Assembly: GCA_038116915.1 (NCBI GenBank)
Contig: JAYOEU010000049.1
Span: forward strand, 1-25,866
Reading direction: 5' to 3'
Source: JADHLJ01 sp038116915
GTDB taxonomy: Bacteria > Pseudomonadota > Alphaproteobacteria > Thalassobaculales > Thalassobaculaceae
Length of the DNA stretch: 25,866 nt
In this document: positions 1-7,398 of the stretch, piece by piece
Position numbering within the stretch: the stretch's first letter is position 1
How the letters are laid out: each line of letters starts with the position of its first letter
Notes under the pieces: generated by a model
What the model saw: only the letters and a program-made list of their open reading frames with translations
Told to the model about the DNA's origin: nothing
Database searches by the model: none
Translations under genes and position numbers: made by a program

Positions 1-151
1 CCAGGGACAAGACAAAGATCCGGCTGAACGCGCCGCAATGCATCGGAAAGGTGTTTCACGTGGCCCATTGACCGGACCGCTCCCGTCAAGAACGCTGTTG
101 CGGAAAACAACGAGAACCATTCAACGCAAACCTAACATCGAGGGATCGAAT

Positions 152-1231
152 ATGAAGAGAAGAACTATTTTCAAGGCGCTGGCGGGCACACTCTCGGCCG
201 GTATCCTGGCGGCGGGAATGGCATCCGCGTCGGCCGAGACCAAGGTCGGTTTCGTCTATGTCGGCCCGATCGGCGACCATGGCTGGACCTACCGGCACGA
301 CCAGGGCCGCCTCGCCATCGAAAAGGAATTCGGCGACAAGGTGAAGACCACCTATGTCGAGAGCGTGAAGGAGGGACCGGATGCCGAGCGGGTGATCCGT
401 CAGCTTGCCTCCACCGGCCATAACCTGATCTTCACAACTTCCTTCGGCTTCATGAACCCGACGGTGAAGGTCGCGCAACGCTTCCCCAACGTGAAGTTCG
501 AGCACGCAACCGGCTACAAGCAGGACAAGAACGTCTCGACATACAGCGCGCGTTTCTATGAGGGCCGCTACATCGCCGGGGTGATCGCAGGCACGATCTC
601 CAAGACCAACAAGATCGGCTATGTCGCCTCCTTCCCGATCCCGGAGGTTGTGCGCGGCATCAACGCCTTCCTGCTCGGCGCGCGTTCGATCAATCCGGCC
701 ATGTCGATCAGCGTGGTGTGGGTCAATAGCTGGTACGATCCCGGCAAGGAAGGCGACGCGGCGAAAGCGTTGATCGACCAGGGCGCCGACATCATCACCC
801 AGCATACCGACTCGCCCGCTCCGCTTCAGGTCGCCGAGAACCGGGGCGTCAAGGGCTTCGGCCAAGCGTCCGACATGGCTCATTTCGCGCCCAAGGCCCA
901 GTTGTCGGCGATCATCGATAACTGGGACAAATACTATGTCGAGCGCACCCGCGCGGTGATGGACGGCTCCTGGAAATCCCAGGATGTCTGGCTCGGTCTG
1001 AAGGAAGGCATGGTTGAAATGGCCCCTTACGCCAATATGCCGGATGACGTCAAAAAACTCGCGAAGGAAACCGAGGAAGCGATCCGCAGCGGCAAGCTGC
1101 ATCCCTTTACCGGGCCGATCAAGGATCAGTCGGGCAAGGTCGTCGTCGAGGCCGGGAAAGTCGCCGATGCCGGCATGTTGCTCGGCATGAACTTCTATGT
1201 TGAGGGTGTCGAGGGCTCGCTACCGAAATAA
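152..1231 (+). CDS. BMP family ABC transporter substrate-binding protein
   Basis: Periplasmic binding protein of the basic membrane protein (BMP/PnrA-like) family, which delivers nucleosides or related small molecules to an ABC importer. The protein is 359 aa. Residues 1-28 form a signal peptide (KRR, a hydrophobic stretch, then ASA before ETKVGF). The mature start KVGFVYVGPIGDHGWTYRHD is typical of the family, as is the later region around the Asp-rich QGADIITQHTDSPA segment. An upstream in-frame ATG at 38 would put 38 residues before the signal peptide; the ATG at 152 gives a normal signal sequence and has an AGGGA nearby, so it was chosen. No permease or ATPase gene lies in the window, so partners would be upstream or elsewhere. 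The ligand cannot be told from sequence. A strong hairpin follows the gene. Confidence 0.93.
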   Translation: MKRRTIFKALAGTLSAGILAAGMASASAETKVGFVYVGPIGDHGWTYRHDQGRLAIEKEFGDKVKTTYVESVKEGPDAERVIRQLASTGHNLIFTTSFGFMNPTVKVAQRFPNVKFEHATGYKQDKNVSTYSARFYEGRYIAGVIAGTISKTNKIGYVASFPIPEVVRGINAFLLGARSINPAMSISVVWVNSWYDPGKEGDAAKALIDQGADIITQHTDSPAPLQVAENRGVKGFGQASDMAHFAPKAQLSAIIDNWDKYYVERTRAVMDGSWKSQDVWLGLKEGMVEMAPYANMPDDVKKLAKETEEAIRSGKLHPFTGPIKDQSGKVVVEAGKVADAGMLLGMNFYVEGVEGSLPK

Positions 1232-1267
1232 CGCCTCGGCTCTTCTCACGGCCACAACCTGACAGCG

Positions 1268-1303
1268 GCGCCCCGTTCCGTTACCTCACACGGAACGGGG
1301 CGC
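1268..1303 (+). terminator. Hairpin terminator after the BMP gene
   Basis: A perfect 13-bp inverted repeat (GCGCCCCGTTCCG at 1268-1280, its complement at 1291-1303) encloses a 10-nt loop, 36 bases after the stop codon. No clear T tract follows, so it may be a factor-assisted or RNA-stabilising hairpin. It separates the binding-protein gene from the LLM operon. Confidence 0.7.
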
Positions 1304-1476
1304 TCGCGTTCGAACCCCGGTTTTCCGAACGGCGGCGCGAAGTTTCATCGCGACACGGGTCGATCCCCCTCATGATTTCCCGGACGCGGGCCGTGTACCG
1401 GCCGGCCGGCAATGCTAGTCTCCGGCGGTCACAACCCGCGTGTCGCCGATGCGCCAGCCCCAAGGGAGACCTTGCC

Positions 1477-2538
1477 GTGGAAGTCGGAATTCTCTTCACC
1501 TCGCATCCGGACCCGAAAACGGAACCCTATCCGCATCAGACCATTCACGAGCGGGTGACGCGCGAGATCCTGGAAGCCGAGGAATTGGGGTTCGACAGTG
1601 TCTGGATCGCCGAGCATCACTTCTCCAATACCTACGGCATCCTGCCCGACCCGTTCAGTTATCTTGCCTACCTCGCCGCCAAGACCACGCGGATCAAGCT
1701 CGGCGCGGCGGTCATGGTGGTGCCGTTGCACCATCCCATGCGGATCGTCGAGAACGCCGCCTTCATCGACATCCTCAGCAACGGCCGCTTTCAACTCGGT
1801 CTCGGCTCCGGCTACCGGCCGTACGAGTTCGAGGGGCTGGGTATCAGCTACGAGCAGCGCCGCGAGATTCAGCAGGAGGCCATTCCGCTGATCTTGAAAG
1901 GCTTCCACGACAAGCGGGTCAACGCCGACGGCAAGCATTTCAAGTTCAAGATGGATCCCCAGTACGAGATCTTCCCGCAACCGATCCAGAAGCCGCATCC
2001 GCCATTCTTCATGGGCGCCGGCACCAACGATTCGATGCAGTTCGCGGCCGAAAACGGTTTCGGGCTGATGCAGTCGACCTTGCCGTCGCTCGAAATCATC
2101 GGCGAGCATATCCGGCAATACCGCAAGCACATGCCCTCGGCCCCGGCGCCGCTGAACCAGAATCCGGCCTTCGGGCGGGTTGATGTTGTGCGCATGGTCT
2201 ATGTCGCCCCGACCGACGCCCAGGCGCGCGAGCAGAGTGAGGCGGGCATCACTCATCACATGAAGACCTTCATGGCCGCAGGCAGCTATCTCGGCGATGT
2301 GACGGGCAAGTCCAACGAGGACCAGTTCGCCTACGACAATCTGGTCCGGAACACGATCCTGCACGGCTCGCCGGACACCGTGATCCGCAAGATCGAGGCC
2401 TTCAGAGATATCGGCGCGACCTCGATCATGGTGCACTATCCGCCCTATTACGGCCTTGAGCAGACCATCGACATGCTGCGCCTGTTCGCCAGGGAGGTGC
2501 TGCCGCATGTGCGCGAGATGAAGATCGCGGCGGAATAG
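1477..2538 (+). CDS. LLM class flavin-dependent oxidoreductase
   Basis: Luciferase-like monooxygenase family protein (353 aa), a TIM-barrel enzyme that uses reduced FMN, normally supplied by a separate reductase, to oxygenate an organic substrate. Visible family marks are the N-terminal strand VEVGILFTSH, the SVWIAEHHF motif at about residues 42-49, the KLGAAVMVVPLHHP strand at 74-87, the NGRFQLGLGSG segment at 102-112, and a C-terminal GSPDTVIRKIEAF region. The GTG at 1477 is preferred to the in-frame ATG at 1372: AAGGGAG lies 8-9 bases before it, and the upstream residues (Arg/Ser-rich) do not resemble the family. The next gene starts 4 bases after the stop, implying an operon with the SMP-30-like hydrolase. 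The substrate is unknown. Confidence 0.9.
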   Translation: MEVGILFTSHPDPKTEPYPHQTIHERVTREILEAEELGFDSVWIAEHHFSNTYGILPDPFSYLAYLAAKTTRIKLGAAVMVVPLHHPMRIVENAAFIDILSNGRFQLGLGSGYRPYEFEGLGISYEQRREIQQEAIPLILKGFHDKRVNADGKHFKFKMDPQYEIFPQPIQKPHPPFFMGAGTNDSMQFAAENGFGLMQSTLPSLEIIGEHIRQYRKHMPSAPAPLNQNPAFGRVDVVRMVYVAPTDAQAREQSEAGITHHMKTFMAAGSYLGDVTGKSNEDQFAYDNLVRNTILHGSPDTVIRKIEAFRDIGATSIMVHYPPYYGLEQTIDMLRLFAREVLPHVREMKIAAE

Positions 2539-2542
2539 GCCG

Positions 2543-3466
2543 ATGCCCGATCTGCGTGAGATCACCGGCAGCCTGCGCTTTCCCGAGGGGCCGATCGCCA
2601 TGCCGGACGGATCGGTCCTGGTGGTGGAGATCGCCGCCGGCTGCATCACCCGGGTGGCGCCGGACGGATCGAAGAGTCTGGTTGCCGAGACCGGCGGCGG
2701 CCCCAACGGTCTCGCGATCGGCCCGGACGGGCGCTGCTATGTCTGCAACAACGGCGGCATGCCGTTCTTCGAGAAGGAGGGCAAATACTTCCCCAGCCTT
2801 TCGACCCCCGACGTTCCGCACGGCTGGATCGAGGCGGTGGATCTATCCACCGGTAAAAGCGAGGTGCTGTATCGCGCGTGCGACGGTCATCCGCTGATCG
2901 GGCCGAACGACATCGTGTTCGATGCCGATGGCGGTCTGTGGTTCACAGATCACGGCCACACGAGACGGCGCGACCGGGATCGCGGCGCGGTCTACTACGC
3001 ACGACCGGACGGCTCCTTCATCACCACGGTCATCGCGCCGTTGGACGGACCGAACGGGATCGGTCTCTCGCCCGACGGCCGGGAGCTCTATGTCGCCGAA
3101 ACCCATTGCGGACGGCTCTGGGCCTTCGAGATCGAAGGGCCGGGCAGGATCCGGCGCACCCTAGGTCCGGTACCATGGGAGCGCGGCCGGCTGATCGGCG
3201 CGCCGGCGGGCTATCACCTGTTCGACTCCCTCGCGGTCGACTCGGCCGGCAATGTCTGCGTGGGCTCGCTGCCCGGCGCCATCGGCATCTACTCGCCGGA
3301 CGGCAAGACGGAAGAGACGGTCGAGATGCCGGACCTGTTCCCGACCAATATCTGTTTCGGAGGCCCGGATCTGACGACCGCCTTCATCACCCTGTCGAAC
3401 AGCGGCCGCCTTGTCGCCATGGACTGGCCGAGACCGGGACTGGGGCTGCATTTCCTCAACCGGTGA
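2543..3466 (+). CDS. SMP-30/gluconolactonase/LRE family hydrolase
   Basis: Six-bladed beta-propeller hydrolase of the SMP-30/gluconolaconase family (307 aa), which opens lactones with a bound divalent metal. Likely metal and active-site residues by family comparison are Glu15 (RFPEGP), Asn122 (GPNDI), Asn171 (GPNGIGLSPDG) and Asp228 (HLFDSLAVD). Repeated PDG turns mark the blades. The gene begins 4 bases after the LLM monooxygenase stop, so the two are probably co-transcribed. A Baeyer-Villiger-like oxidation followed by lactone opening is a reasonable but unproven sequence of steps. There is no signal peptide, so it is probably cytoplasmic. A REP-like inverted pair follows. Confidence 0.9.
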   Translation: MPDLREITGSLRFPEGPIAMPDGSVLVVEIAAGCITRVAPDGSKSLVAETGGGPNGLAIGPDGRCYVCNNGGMPFFEKEGKYFPSLSTPDVPHGWIEAVDLSTGKSEVLYRACDGHPLIGPNDIVFDADGGLWFTDHGHTRRRDRDRGAVYYARPDGSFITTVIAPLDGPNGIGLSPDGRELYVAETHCGRLWAFEIEGPGRIRRTLGPVPWERGRLIGAPAGYHLFDSLAVDSAGNVCVGSLPGAIGIYSPDGKTEETVEMPDLFPTNICFGGPDLTTAFITLSNSGRLVAMDWPRPGLGLHFLNR

Positions 3467-3516
3467 AAAACTGCGTCGGAAATCGAATCCACACCGACAT
3501 ATCCAACCCATGTCAA

Positions 3517-3636
3517 CCGTCGCCCTGGCGCAAGGCAGGGCCCAGTCCCGATGTTTCCGCTTGCCTCGTTCCCTTCGCCGTCGGTTTTCCAAGCTGACCG
3601 TTCCGATGCCCGGCCCTGCCTTGCGCCAAGGCGACG
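3517..3636. repeat. REP-like palindrome pair in a convergent gap
   Basis: Two copies of a 25-26-bp element face each other: 3517-3542 (starts CCGTCGCCCTGGCG) and 3612-3636 (starts GGCCCTGCCTTGCG). Each copy holds its own short hairpin (GCCCTG/CAGGGC or a variant), and the two copies can pair with each other. The pair fills the gap between the convergent hydrolase and BenE genes, where it may end transcription on both strands. The same element recurs at 7363 and six times between 12123 and 12783. Confidence 0.8.
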
Positions 3637-3710
3637 TGTAAAAAGTCACTTGGGTCTTCAAGCACCTGGGTCATCTTTCATAGAGGTTTGCTGTATCGAC
3701 CGAACCCGGA

Positions 3711-4856
3711 TCACCGCGCCGCCACCGCCAGCCGCAGGCCATGGGCGATCAGGCCCGCCATCAGGCCCCAGAAGGCCGAGCCGATGCCGAAGAAACTGAG
3801 GCCCGAGGCGGTGACCACGAAGGTCAATACGGCAACGAAGCGATCGTCGGGCTTGTCCAGCGCGGAACTGAGAGCGCCGACCAACGGCCCGGTCAGGGCG
3901 ACGCCGGCAACGGTTACGATCAGGGCTTCGGGGAAGCTTGCGAAAAGGGTCACCACCGAGGCACCGAAGAAGCCGAGGGTCAGATAGCACAGCGTGTAGA
4001 ACGGTCCGCACAGCCAGCGCTTGTCCTTGTCCGGATGTGCGTCCGGGCCGGTACAGATCGATGCGGTGATCGCCGCAAGATTGCTGCTGTGAGCGCCGGC
4101 GAAGGCGGTGACGAGTGAGGCGAGGCCGCTGACGGTAAGGATGGACCGGGTCGGCACCGGATAGTCCGCCGCTCTCAGCACCGCGAAGCCCGGCAGGTTC
4201 TGCGAGGCCATGGTCACCAGGTAAAGCGGGATGCCGAGCCCGACCAGCACCGCCGGGTCCCATTCCGGCGTGATCAGAAGCAGGCTCGACACCCCCAAAT
4301 CGCCGATCGGCCTGGTCAACCCCAGTAGATGCGAGAGCGCCACCCCGAGCGCCAGCACCGCCAGCACCGCCCAGGACGGCGAGAACAGCCGCAGCACCAC
4401 GAAGGCGATGATCAAGGGCAGCACCAGCGTCCAGTCGGTCTCCAGATACCCCCATACCGCGACCACGAAATCTAACAGCACGCCGGCAAGCATGGCCGAG
4501 GCAATGGCCGTCGGGATCTTTTCGATCAGGGTACCGAGCGGCCGGATCGCCGCCGTCAGCAGCAGCAGAACGCCGGCAAGCGCGAAGGCCCCGGTCGCCG
4601 CATCAAGGGTGATGCCGGTGGATGCGGCAATCAGCGCCGCGCCCGGGGTCGACCAGGCCGCCACGATCGGCATCCGGTGACGCAGGCTGAGATATCCGGT
4701 GATCACGGCGATGGCGAAGCAGAGCGCCGAAACCCAGGACGAGGTTTCCGCCGGGCTCGCGCCTACCGCCCGCGCCGCCGCGAGCACCACCGCGACCGAG
4801 CCGCCGAAACCCACCAACACCGCCACCACCGGTGAAATCACGACTGACGCACGCAT
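3711..4856 (-). CDS. benE: BenE-family benzoate/H+ symporter-like transporter
   Basis: Inner-membrane transporter of the BenE family (381 aa), related to the nucleobase transporter fold and associated with benzoate uptake. The chain is almost wholly hydrophobic, with about 11-12 candidate membrane segments. The N-terminal half carries WVSALCFAIAVITGYLSLRH followed by a polar-flanked AAWSTPGAALIA segment, a well-known BenE signature. The ATG at 4856 is preferred to the one 7 codons upstream because GGGGGAG precedes it. It is divergent from the LLM gene at 5018 and convergent with the hydrolase operon. Substrate is inferred from the family only; no benzoate-degradation genes lie in the window. 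Two flavin monooxygenase genes flank it, so another aromatic or carboxylate substrate is possible. Confidence 0.88.
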   Translation of the reverse strand: MRASVVISPVVAVLVGFGGSVAVVLAAARAVGASPAETSSWVSALCFAIAVITGYLSLRHRMPIVAAWSTPGAALIAASTGITLDAATGAFALAGVLLLLTAAIRPLGTLIEKIPTAIASAMLAGVLLDFVVAVWGYLETDWTLVLPLIIAFVVLRLFSPSWAVLAVLALGVALSHLLGLTRPIGDLGVSSLLLITPEWDPAVLVGLGIPLYLVTMASQNLPGFAVLRAADYPVPTRSILTVSGLASLVTAFAGAHSSNLAAITASICTGPDAHPDKDKRWLCGPFYTLCYLTLGFFGASVVTLFASFPEALIVTVAGVALTGPLVGALSSALDKPDDRFVAVLTFVVTASGLSFFGIGSAFWGLMAGLIAHGLRLAVAAR

Positions 4857-5017
4857 GCTCCACTCTCCCCCGGTCAAACTACCGGTACCCCACCGCCCAC
4901 GCGATAATTGCCGCCGCGACGCTTCACCATCCTGACGGTCCGCAAGCGCCGTGTTACCATTACCGCCAATGGAAATTCCACAAGGCCGGCACCGCTGCGC
5001 CAGATCGGGAGACGATG

Positions 5018-6130
5018 ATGCGACTTGGGATGTTCATGCAGCCGGTTCACGATCCGGTGCGCAACATGACTGAGATCCTCGAGGAGGATCGCCAGGCGAT
5101 CCTGCTGGCCGACAAGCTCGGCTACGAGGAGGTATGGGTGGGCGAGCACGCCTCGGCGACGTCCGAGCCGATCCCGGCGCCGCTGATCTTTCTCGCGACC
5201 CTGCTGGGCGAGACCAAGACCATCAAGATGGGAACCGGCGTGTTCTGTTTGCCGCACCATCACCCGGCACAGATCGCCGGTCAGGCGGCCCTGTTCGACC
5301 ATCTCTCCAAGGGCCGCTTCCAGATGGGTATCGGCAACGGCAGCCTGTCATCCGACGTGGAGCTGTTCGGGGTTGGCGGCACCACCGACCGCGCCGCCAT
5401 GGTCCAGGAATCCATCGAGCATATTCTGGCGATCTGGGCCGGCGAGCCGCCCTATGACCGCGAAGGCACCTACTGGAACGTCAAGATCAAGGATGTGAGC
5501 CGGGCGGAATACGGCGTCGGGCACTTCCCGAAACCCTATCAGCAGCCGCACCCGCCGATCGCGATCTCGATCATGTCGCCGAAATCCAGCAGCGCGAAGC
5601 TCGCGGGCGAGAACGGCTGGATTCCGATCTCCGGCGCCGCCTTCCTGAACCCGCGCTATACCGCCGGGCACTGGGAGACCTATTCCGAGGGCTGCGAGAA
5701 GGCCGGCAGGGCGCCCGACCGGGAAATCTGGCGGGTTTCGCGCAGCGTCGTCGTCGCGCCGAGCGACCAGGAAGCCCGCGACTACATCATGCAGGACAAT
5801 GGGCCGATCAGCTTCTGGTTCCGATACCTCGTCGCCTCGCTGAAGGCGCGCGGCCTGATCAAATTCGCCGCGCCGGAAGGCTATGCCGATCCCGACTCCA
5901 TCACCTGGCAGGAAGTGGCCGAGTATCAGGTCGCCTGGGGCTCGCCCTCGACGGTCGTCGACAAGCTGGTGGCGCTGCGCGACATCACGGGCCATTTCGG
6001 CGTGCTGACCGCGATGGCCCATGAATGGGACGACCATGCCTTCTGCCGGCGCTCGATGACCCTGCTCGCCGAGGAGGTGATGCCGGCCTTCTCGCGCCAC
6101 GCCGAGGCGACCAAGGCCGCGGCGGAGTAG
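5018..6130 (+). CDS. LLM class flavin-dependent oxidoreductase (second)
   Basis: A second luciferase-like flavin monooxygenase (370 aa). Marks include the N-terminal RLGMFMQPVHDP, YEEVWVGEHASA at about residues 36-47, TIKMGTGVFCLPHHHPAQIA at 68-87 and KGRFQMGIGNG at 98-108. These match the first LLM protein in order but not closely in sequence, so the two are family members rather than a recent duplication. Two adjacent ATGs (5015, 5018) are possible; GGGAG at 5007-5011 is better spaced (6 bases) for 5018. The gene is divergent from benE across about 160 bases that must hold both promoters, and it converges on the SOD-rhodanese gene with a 9-base gap. Substrate unknown. Confidence 0.9.
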   Translation: MRLGMFMQPVHDPVRNMTEILEEDRQAILLADKLGYEEVWVGEHASATSEPIPAPLIFLATLLGETKTIKMGTGVFCLPHHHPAQIAGQAALFDHLSKGRFQMGIGNGSLSSDVELFGVGGTTDRAAMVQESIEHILAIWAGEPPYDREGTYWNVKIKDVSRAEYGVGHFPKPYQQPHPPIAISIMSPKSSSAKLAGENGWIPISGAAFLNPRYTAGHWETYSEGCEKAGRAPDREIWRVSRSVVVAPSDQEARDYIMQDNGPISFWFRYLVASLKARGLIKFAAPEGYADPDSITWQEVAEYQVAWGSPSTVVDKLVALRDITGHFGVLTAMAHEWDDHAFCRRSMTLLAEEVMPAFSRHAEATKAAAE

Positions 6131-6139
6131 CAGGGCGGC

Positions 6140-7078
6140 TTAAAGAGGATCCGTCGGCAGTCCCATGGCCCGCCAGGCGGAGATGCCGCCGTCCAGCACG
6201 CTCGCCTTGATCCCCTTGGCGCGCAGGGCCGCGGCGGTATCCTCGCTGACCCAGAAGCCGTACATGCAATAGACGACGACGTCGCGGTCCCTGGGCAACT
6301 CGCCGGCCCAAGCATCGACCTGTTTCATGTCCCGCCAGGGCGTGCCCGGCAGCACATCCCGCAACCGGTCCTCGGCCAGCCGGACATCAAGCACAACCGG
6401 CGCCTTTTCGGGATCGGCGAGCGCAGCCTTCAATTGCGCGACGGTCAGCGCCGGCCGATCGGGCCTCCCCGCGGGTTCCGCGCCGGCTGTCGCAAGGGCA
6501 AAGCGCGCCGCCACGTGGTTCCAGTCGATGTTCTTCATGAAGGTATCGACATAGGCCCCGGCATTGGCGCCGAAATCCATGTGATAGGCGTGCTCGTACA
6601 TGTCGAGCGCCAGGATCGGCGTTGCGCCGGCAAGGCCATGGGCGTGGTCGGCGGCCCATTGGTTCACCAGGCAATCCAGCCGGTCGGACCAGCACAACAG
6701 CACCCAACCCGATCCGCCGCCCAGCGCCTTGCCCATGGCGGTGAACTCCGCCCGCCAGCGCTCGATCGAGCCGAAATCGCGCTTCAGCGCCGCGGCAAGC
6801 GCGGGATCCTCCGGATCACCGCCCTGGCCGCCAAGGCTGTCGAAATAGATCTCGTGCAGGATCACCGAGTCGGCCGCGACAAGCTGTTCGCGCTTCAGTC
6901 CGTTGATCTCAAACCCCGGCGTGGCGGCGACATCCAAGGCCTTCAGCCGCGCGTCGATGGCGTTCAAGCGGCGCACGGCCCCGCCGTAATTGTTCTCGTA
7001 GTGGCTCTCCATAAGCGTGACGCTCAGCCCCTTCAGACGCGGCGGCTTCATCGTAAGCGGTGCAACGGCGATCGCCAT
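6140..7078 (-). CDS. Fe/Mn superoxide dismutase-rhodanese fusion protein
   Basis: A 312-aa two-domain protein. Residues 1-195 are an Fe/Mn superoxide dismutase with all four metal ligands placed as expected: His26 (ESHYENNYGG), His75 (ILHEIYFD), Asp159 and His163 (DMYEHAYHMD). The usual Trp of DxWEHAYY is Tyr161 here. Residues about 208-310 are a rhodanese-like domain with the entry motif VVLDVR (228-233) and a catalytic-loop cysteine, Cys271, in CMYGFWVS; the common Arg in this loop is absent. There is no signal peptide, so it is cytoplasmic. AAGGGAG lies 6 bases before the ATG. A fused pairing of superoxide removal with a sulfur-transfer domain suggests handling of oxidative or reactive-sulfur stress. 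Related SOD and rhodanese modules occur in chromate-resistance loci (ChrC/ChrB-like), but no chrA-like gene is present here. Confidence 0.9.
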   Translation of the reverse strand: MAIAVAPLTMKPPRLKGLSVTLMESHYENNYGGAVRRLNAIDARLKALDVAATPGFEINGLKREQLVAADSVILHEIYFDSLGGQGGDPEDPALAAALKRDFGSIERWRAEFTAMGKALGGGSGWVLLCWSDRLDCLVNQWAADHAHGLAGATPILALDMYEHAYHMDFGANAGAYVDTFMKNIDWNHVAARFALATAGAEPAGRPDRPALTVAQLKAALADPEKAPVVLDVRLAEDRLRDVLPGTPWRDMKQVDAWAGELPRDRDVVVYCMYGFWVSEDTAAALRAKGIKASVLDGGISAWRAMGLPTDPL

Positions 7079-7236
7079 TTCCGGCTCCCTTCATTCGCGT
7101 GTTGTCTCGCGCCGGACTGTCGTTCCGCGCGGCTCGACCGTCAAACGAAGTGATTTCATCCAGCCATGAGGGAATTTGATGGGAGGGAGAGGGGCGCGAT
7201 CCAACGAACCTTGCCTCAACCGGCAACAGAACCCTT

Positions 7237-7320
7237 CGAGACGATGCTGCGCATCTCCTCAGGGGAGCGTACTTGGATTGATTGACTCACCCTGAGGAGC
7301 GGCCCTTGGGTCGCGTCTCG
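7237..7320. repeat. Imperfect inverted repeat between the Mo-enzyme and SOD genes
   Basis: CGAGACG at 7237-7243 pairs with CGTCTCG at 7314-7320, and inside it CTCCTCAGGG at 7255-7264 pairs with CCCTGAGGAG at 7290-7299. The general form resembles a dispersed intergenic palindrome common in alphaproteobacteria. It lies within the 320-base gap 7079-7398, downstream of the Mo-enzyme gene, and could act as its terminator. Apart from this and the REP arm at 7363, nothing else was recognised in that gap. Confidence 0.6.
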
Positions 7321-7362
7321 ACGGGTCCTGTCAACCGTCACCCGCCCACGGCCAGTCCCAAA

Positions 7363-7381
7363 CCGTCGCCCTGGCGGAAGG
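7363..7381 (+). repeat. Solitary partial REP-like arm
   Basis: The first 19 bases of the element seen at 3517 and 12123 (CCGTCGCCCTGGCG then GAAGG) appear without the CAGGGC half of the hairpin and without a facing partner. It sits 18 bases beyond the stop codon of the Mo-enzyme gene. It is probably a decayed or half copy. Confidence 0.6.
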
Positions 7382-7398
7382 TGAATAAACGGATCTCC

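Noticed and set aside
86..1102. 338-codon minus-strand frame opposite the BMP gene
   Set aside because: The plus strand encodes a complete signal peptide and BMP family motifs; the minus frame has low-complexity composition.
1281..1499. Minus-strand 72-codon frame in the gap before the first LLM gene
   Set aside because: Arg/Ser-rich composition, and it overlaps the hairpin and the LLM ribosome-binding site. Nothing supports translation.
3711..4856. Reading the transporter as a xanthine/uracil permease
   Set aside because: The fold is related, but the AAWSTPGAALIA signature and length fit BenE better.
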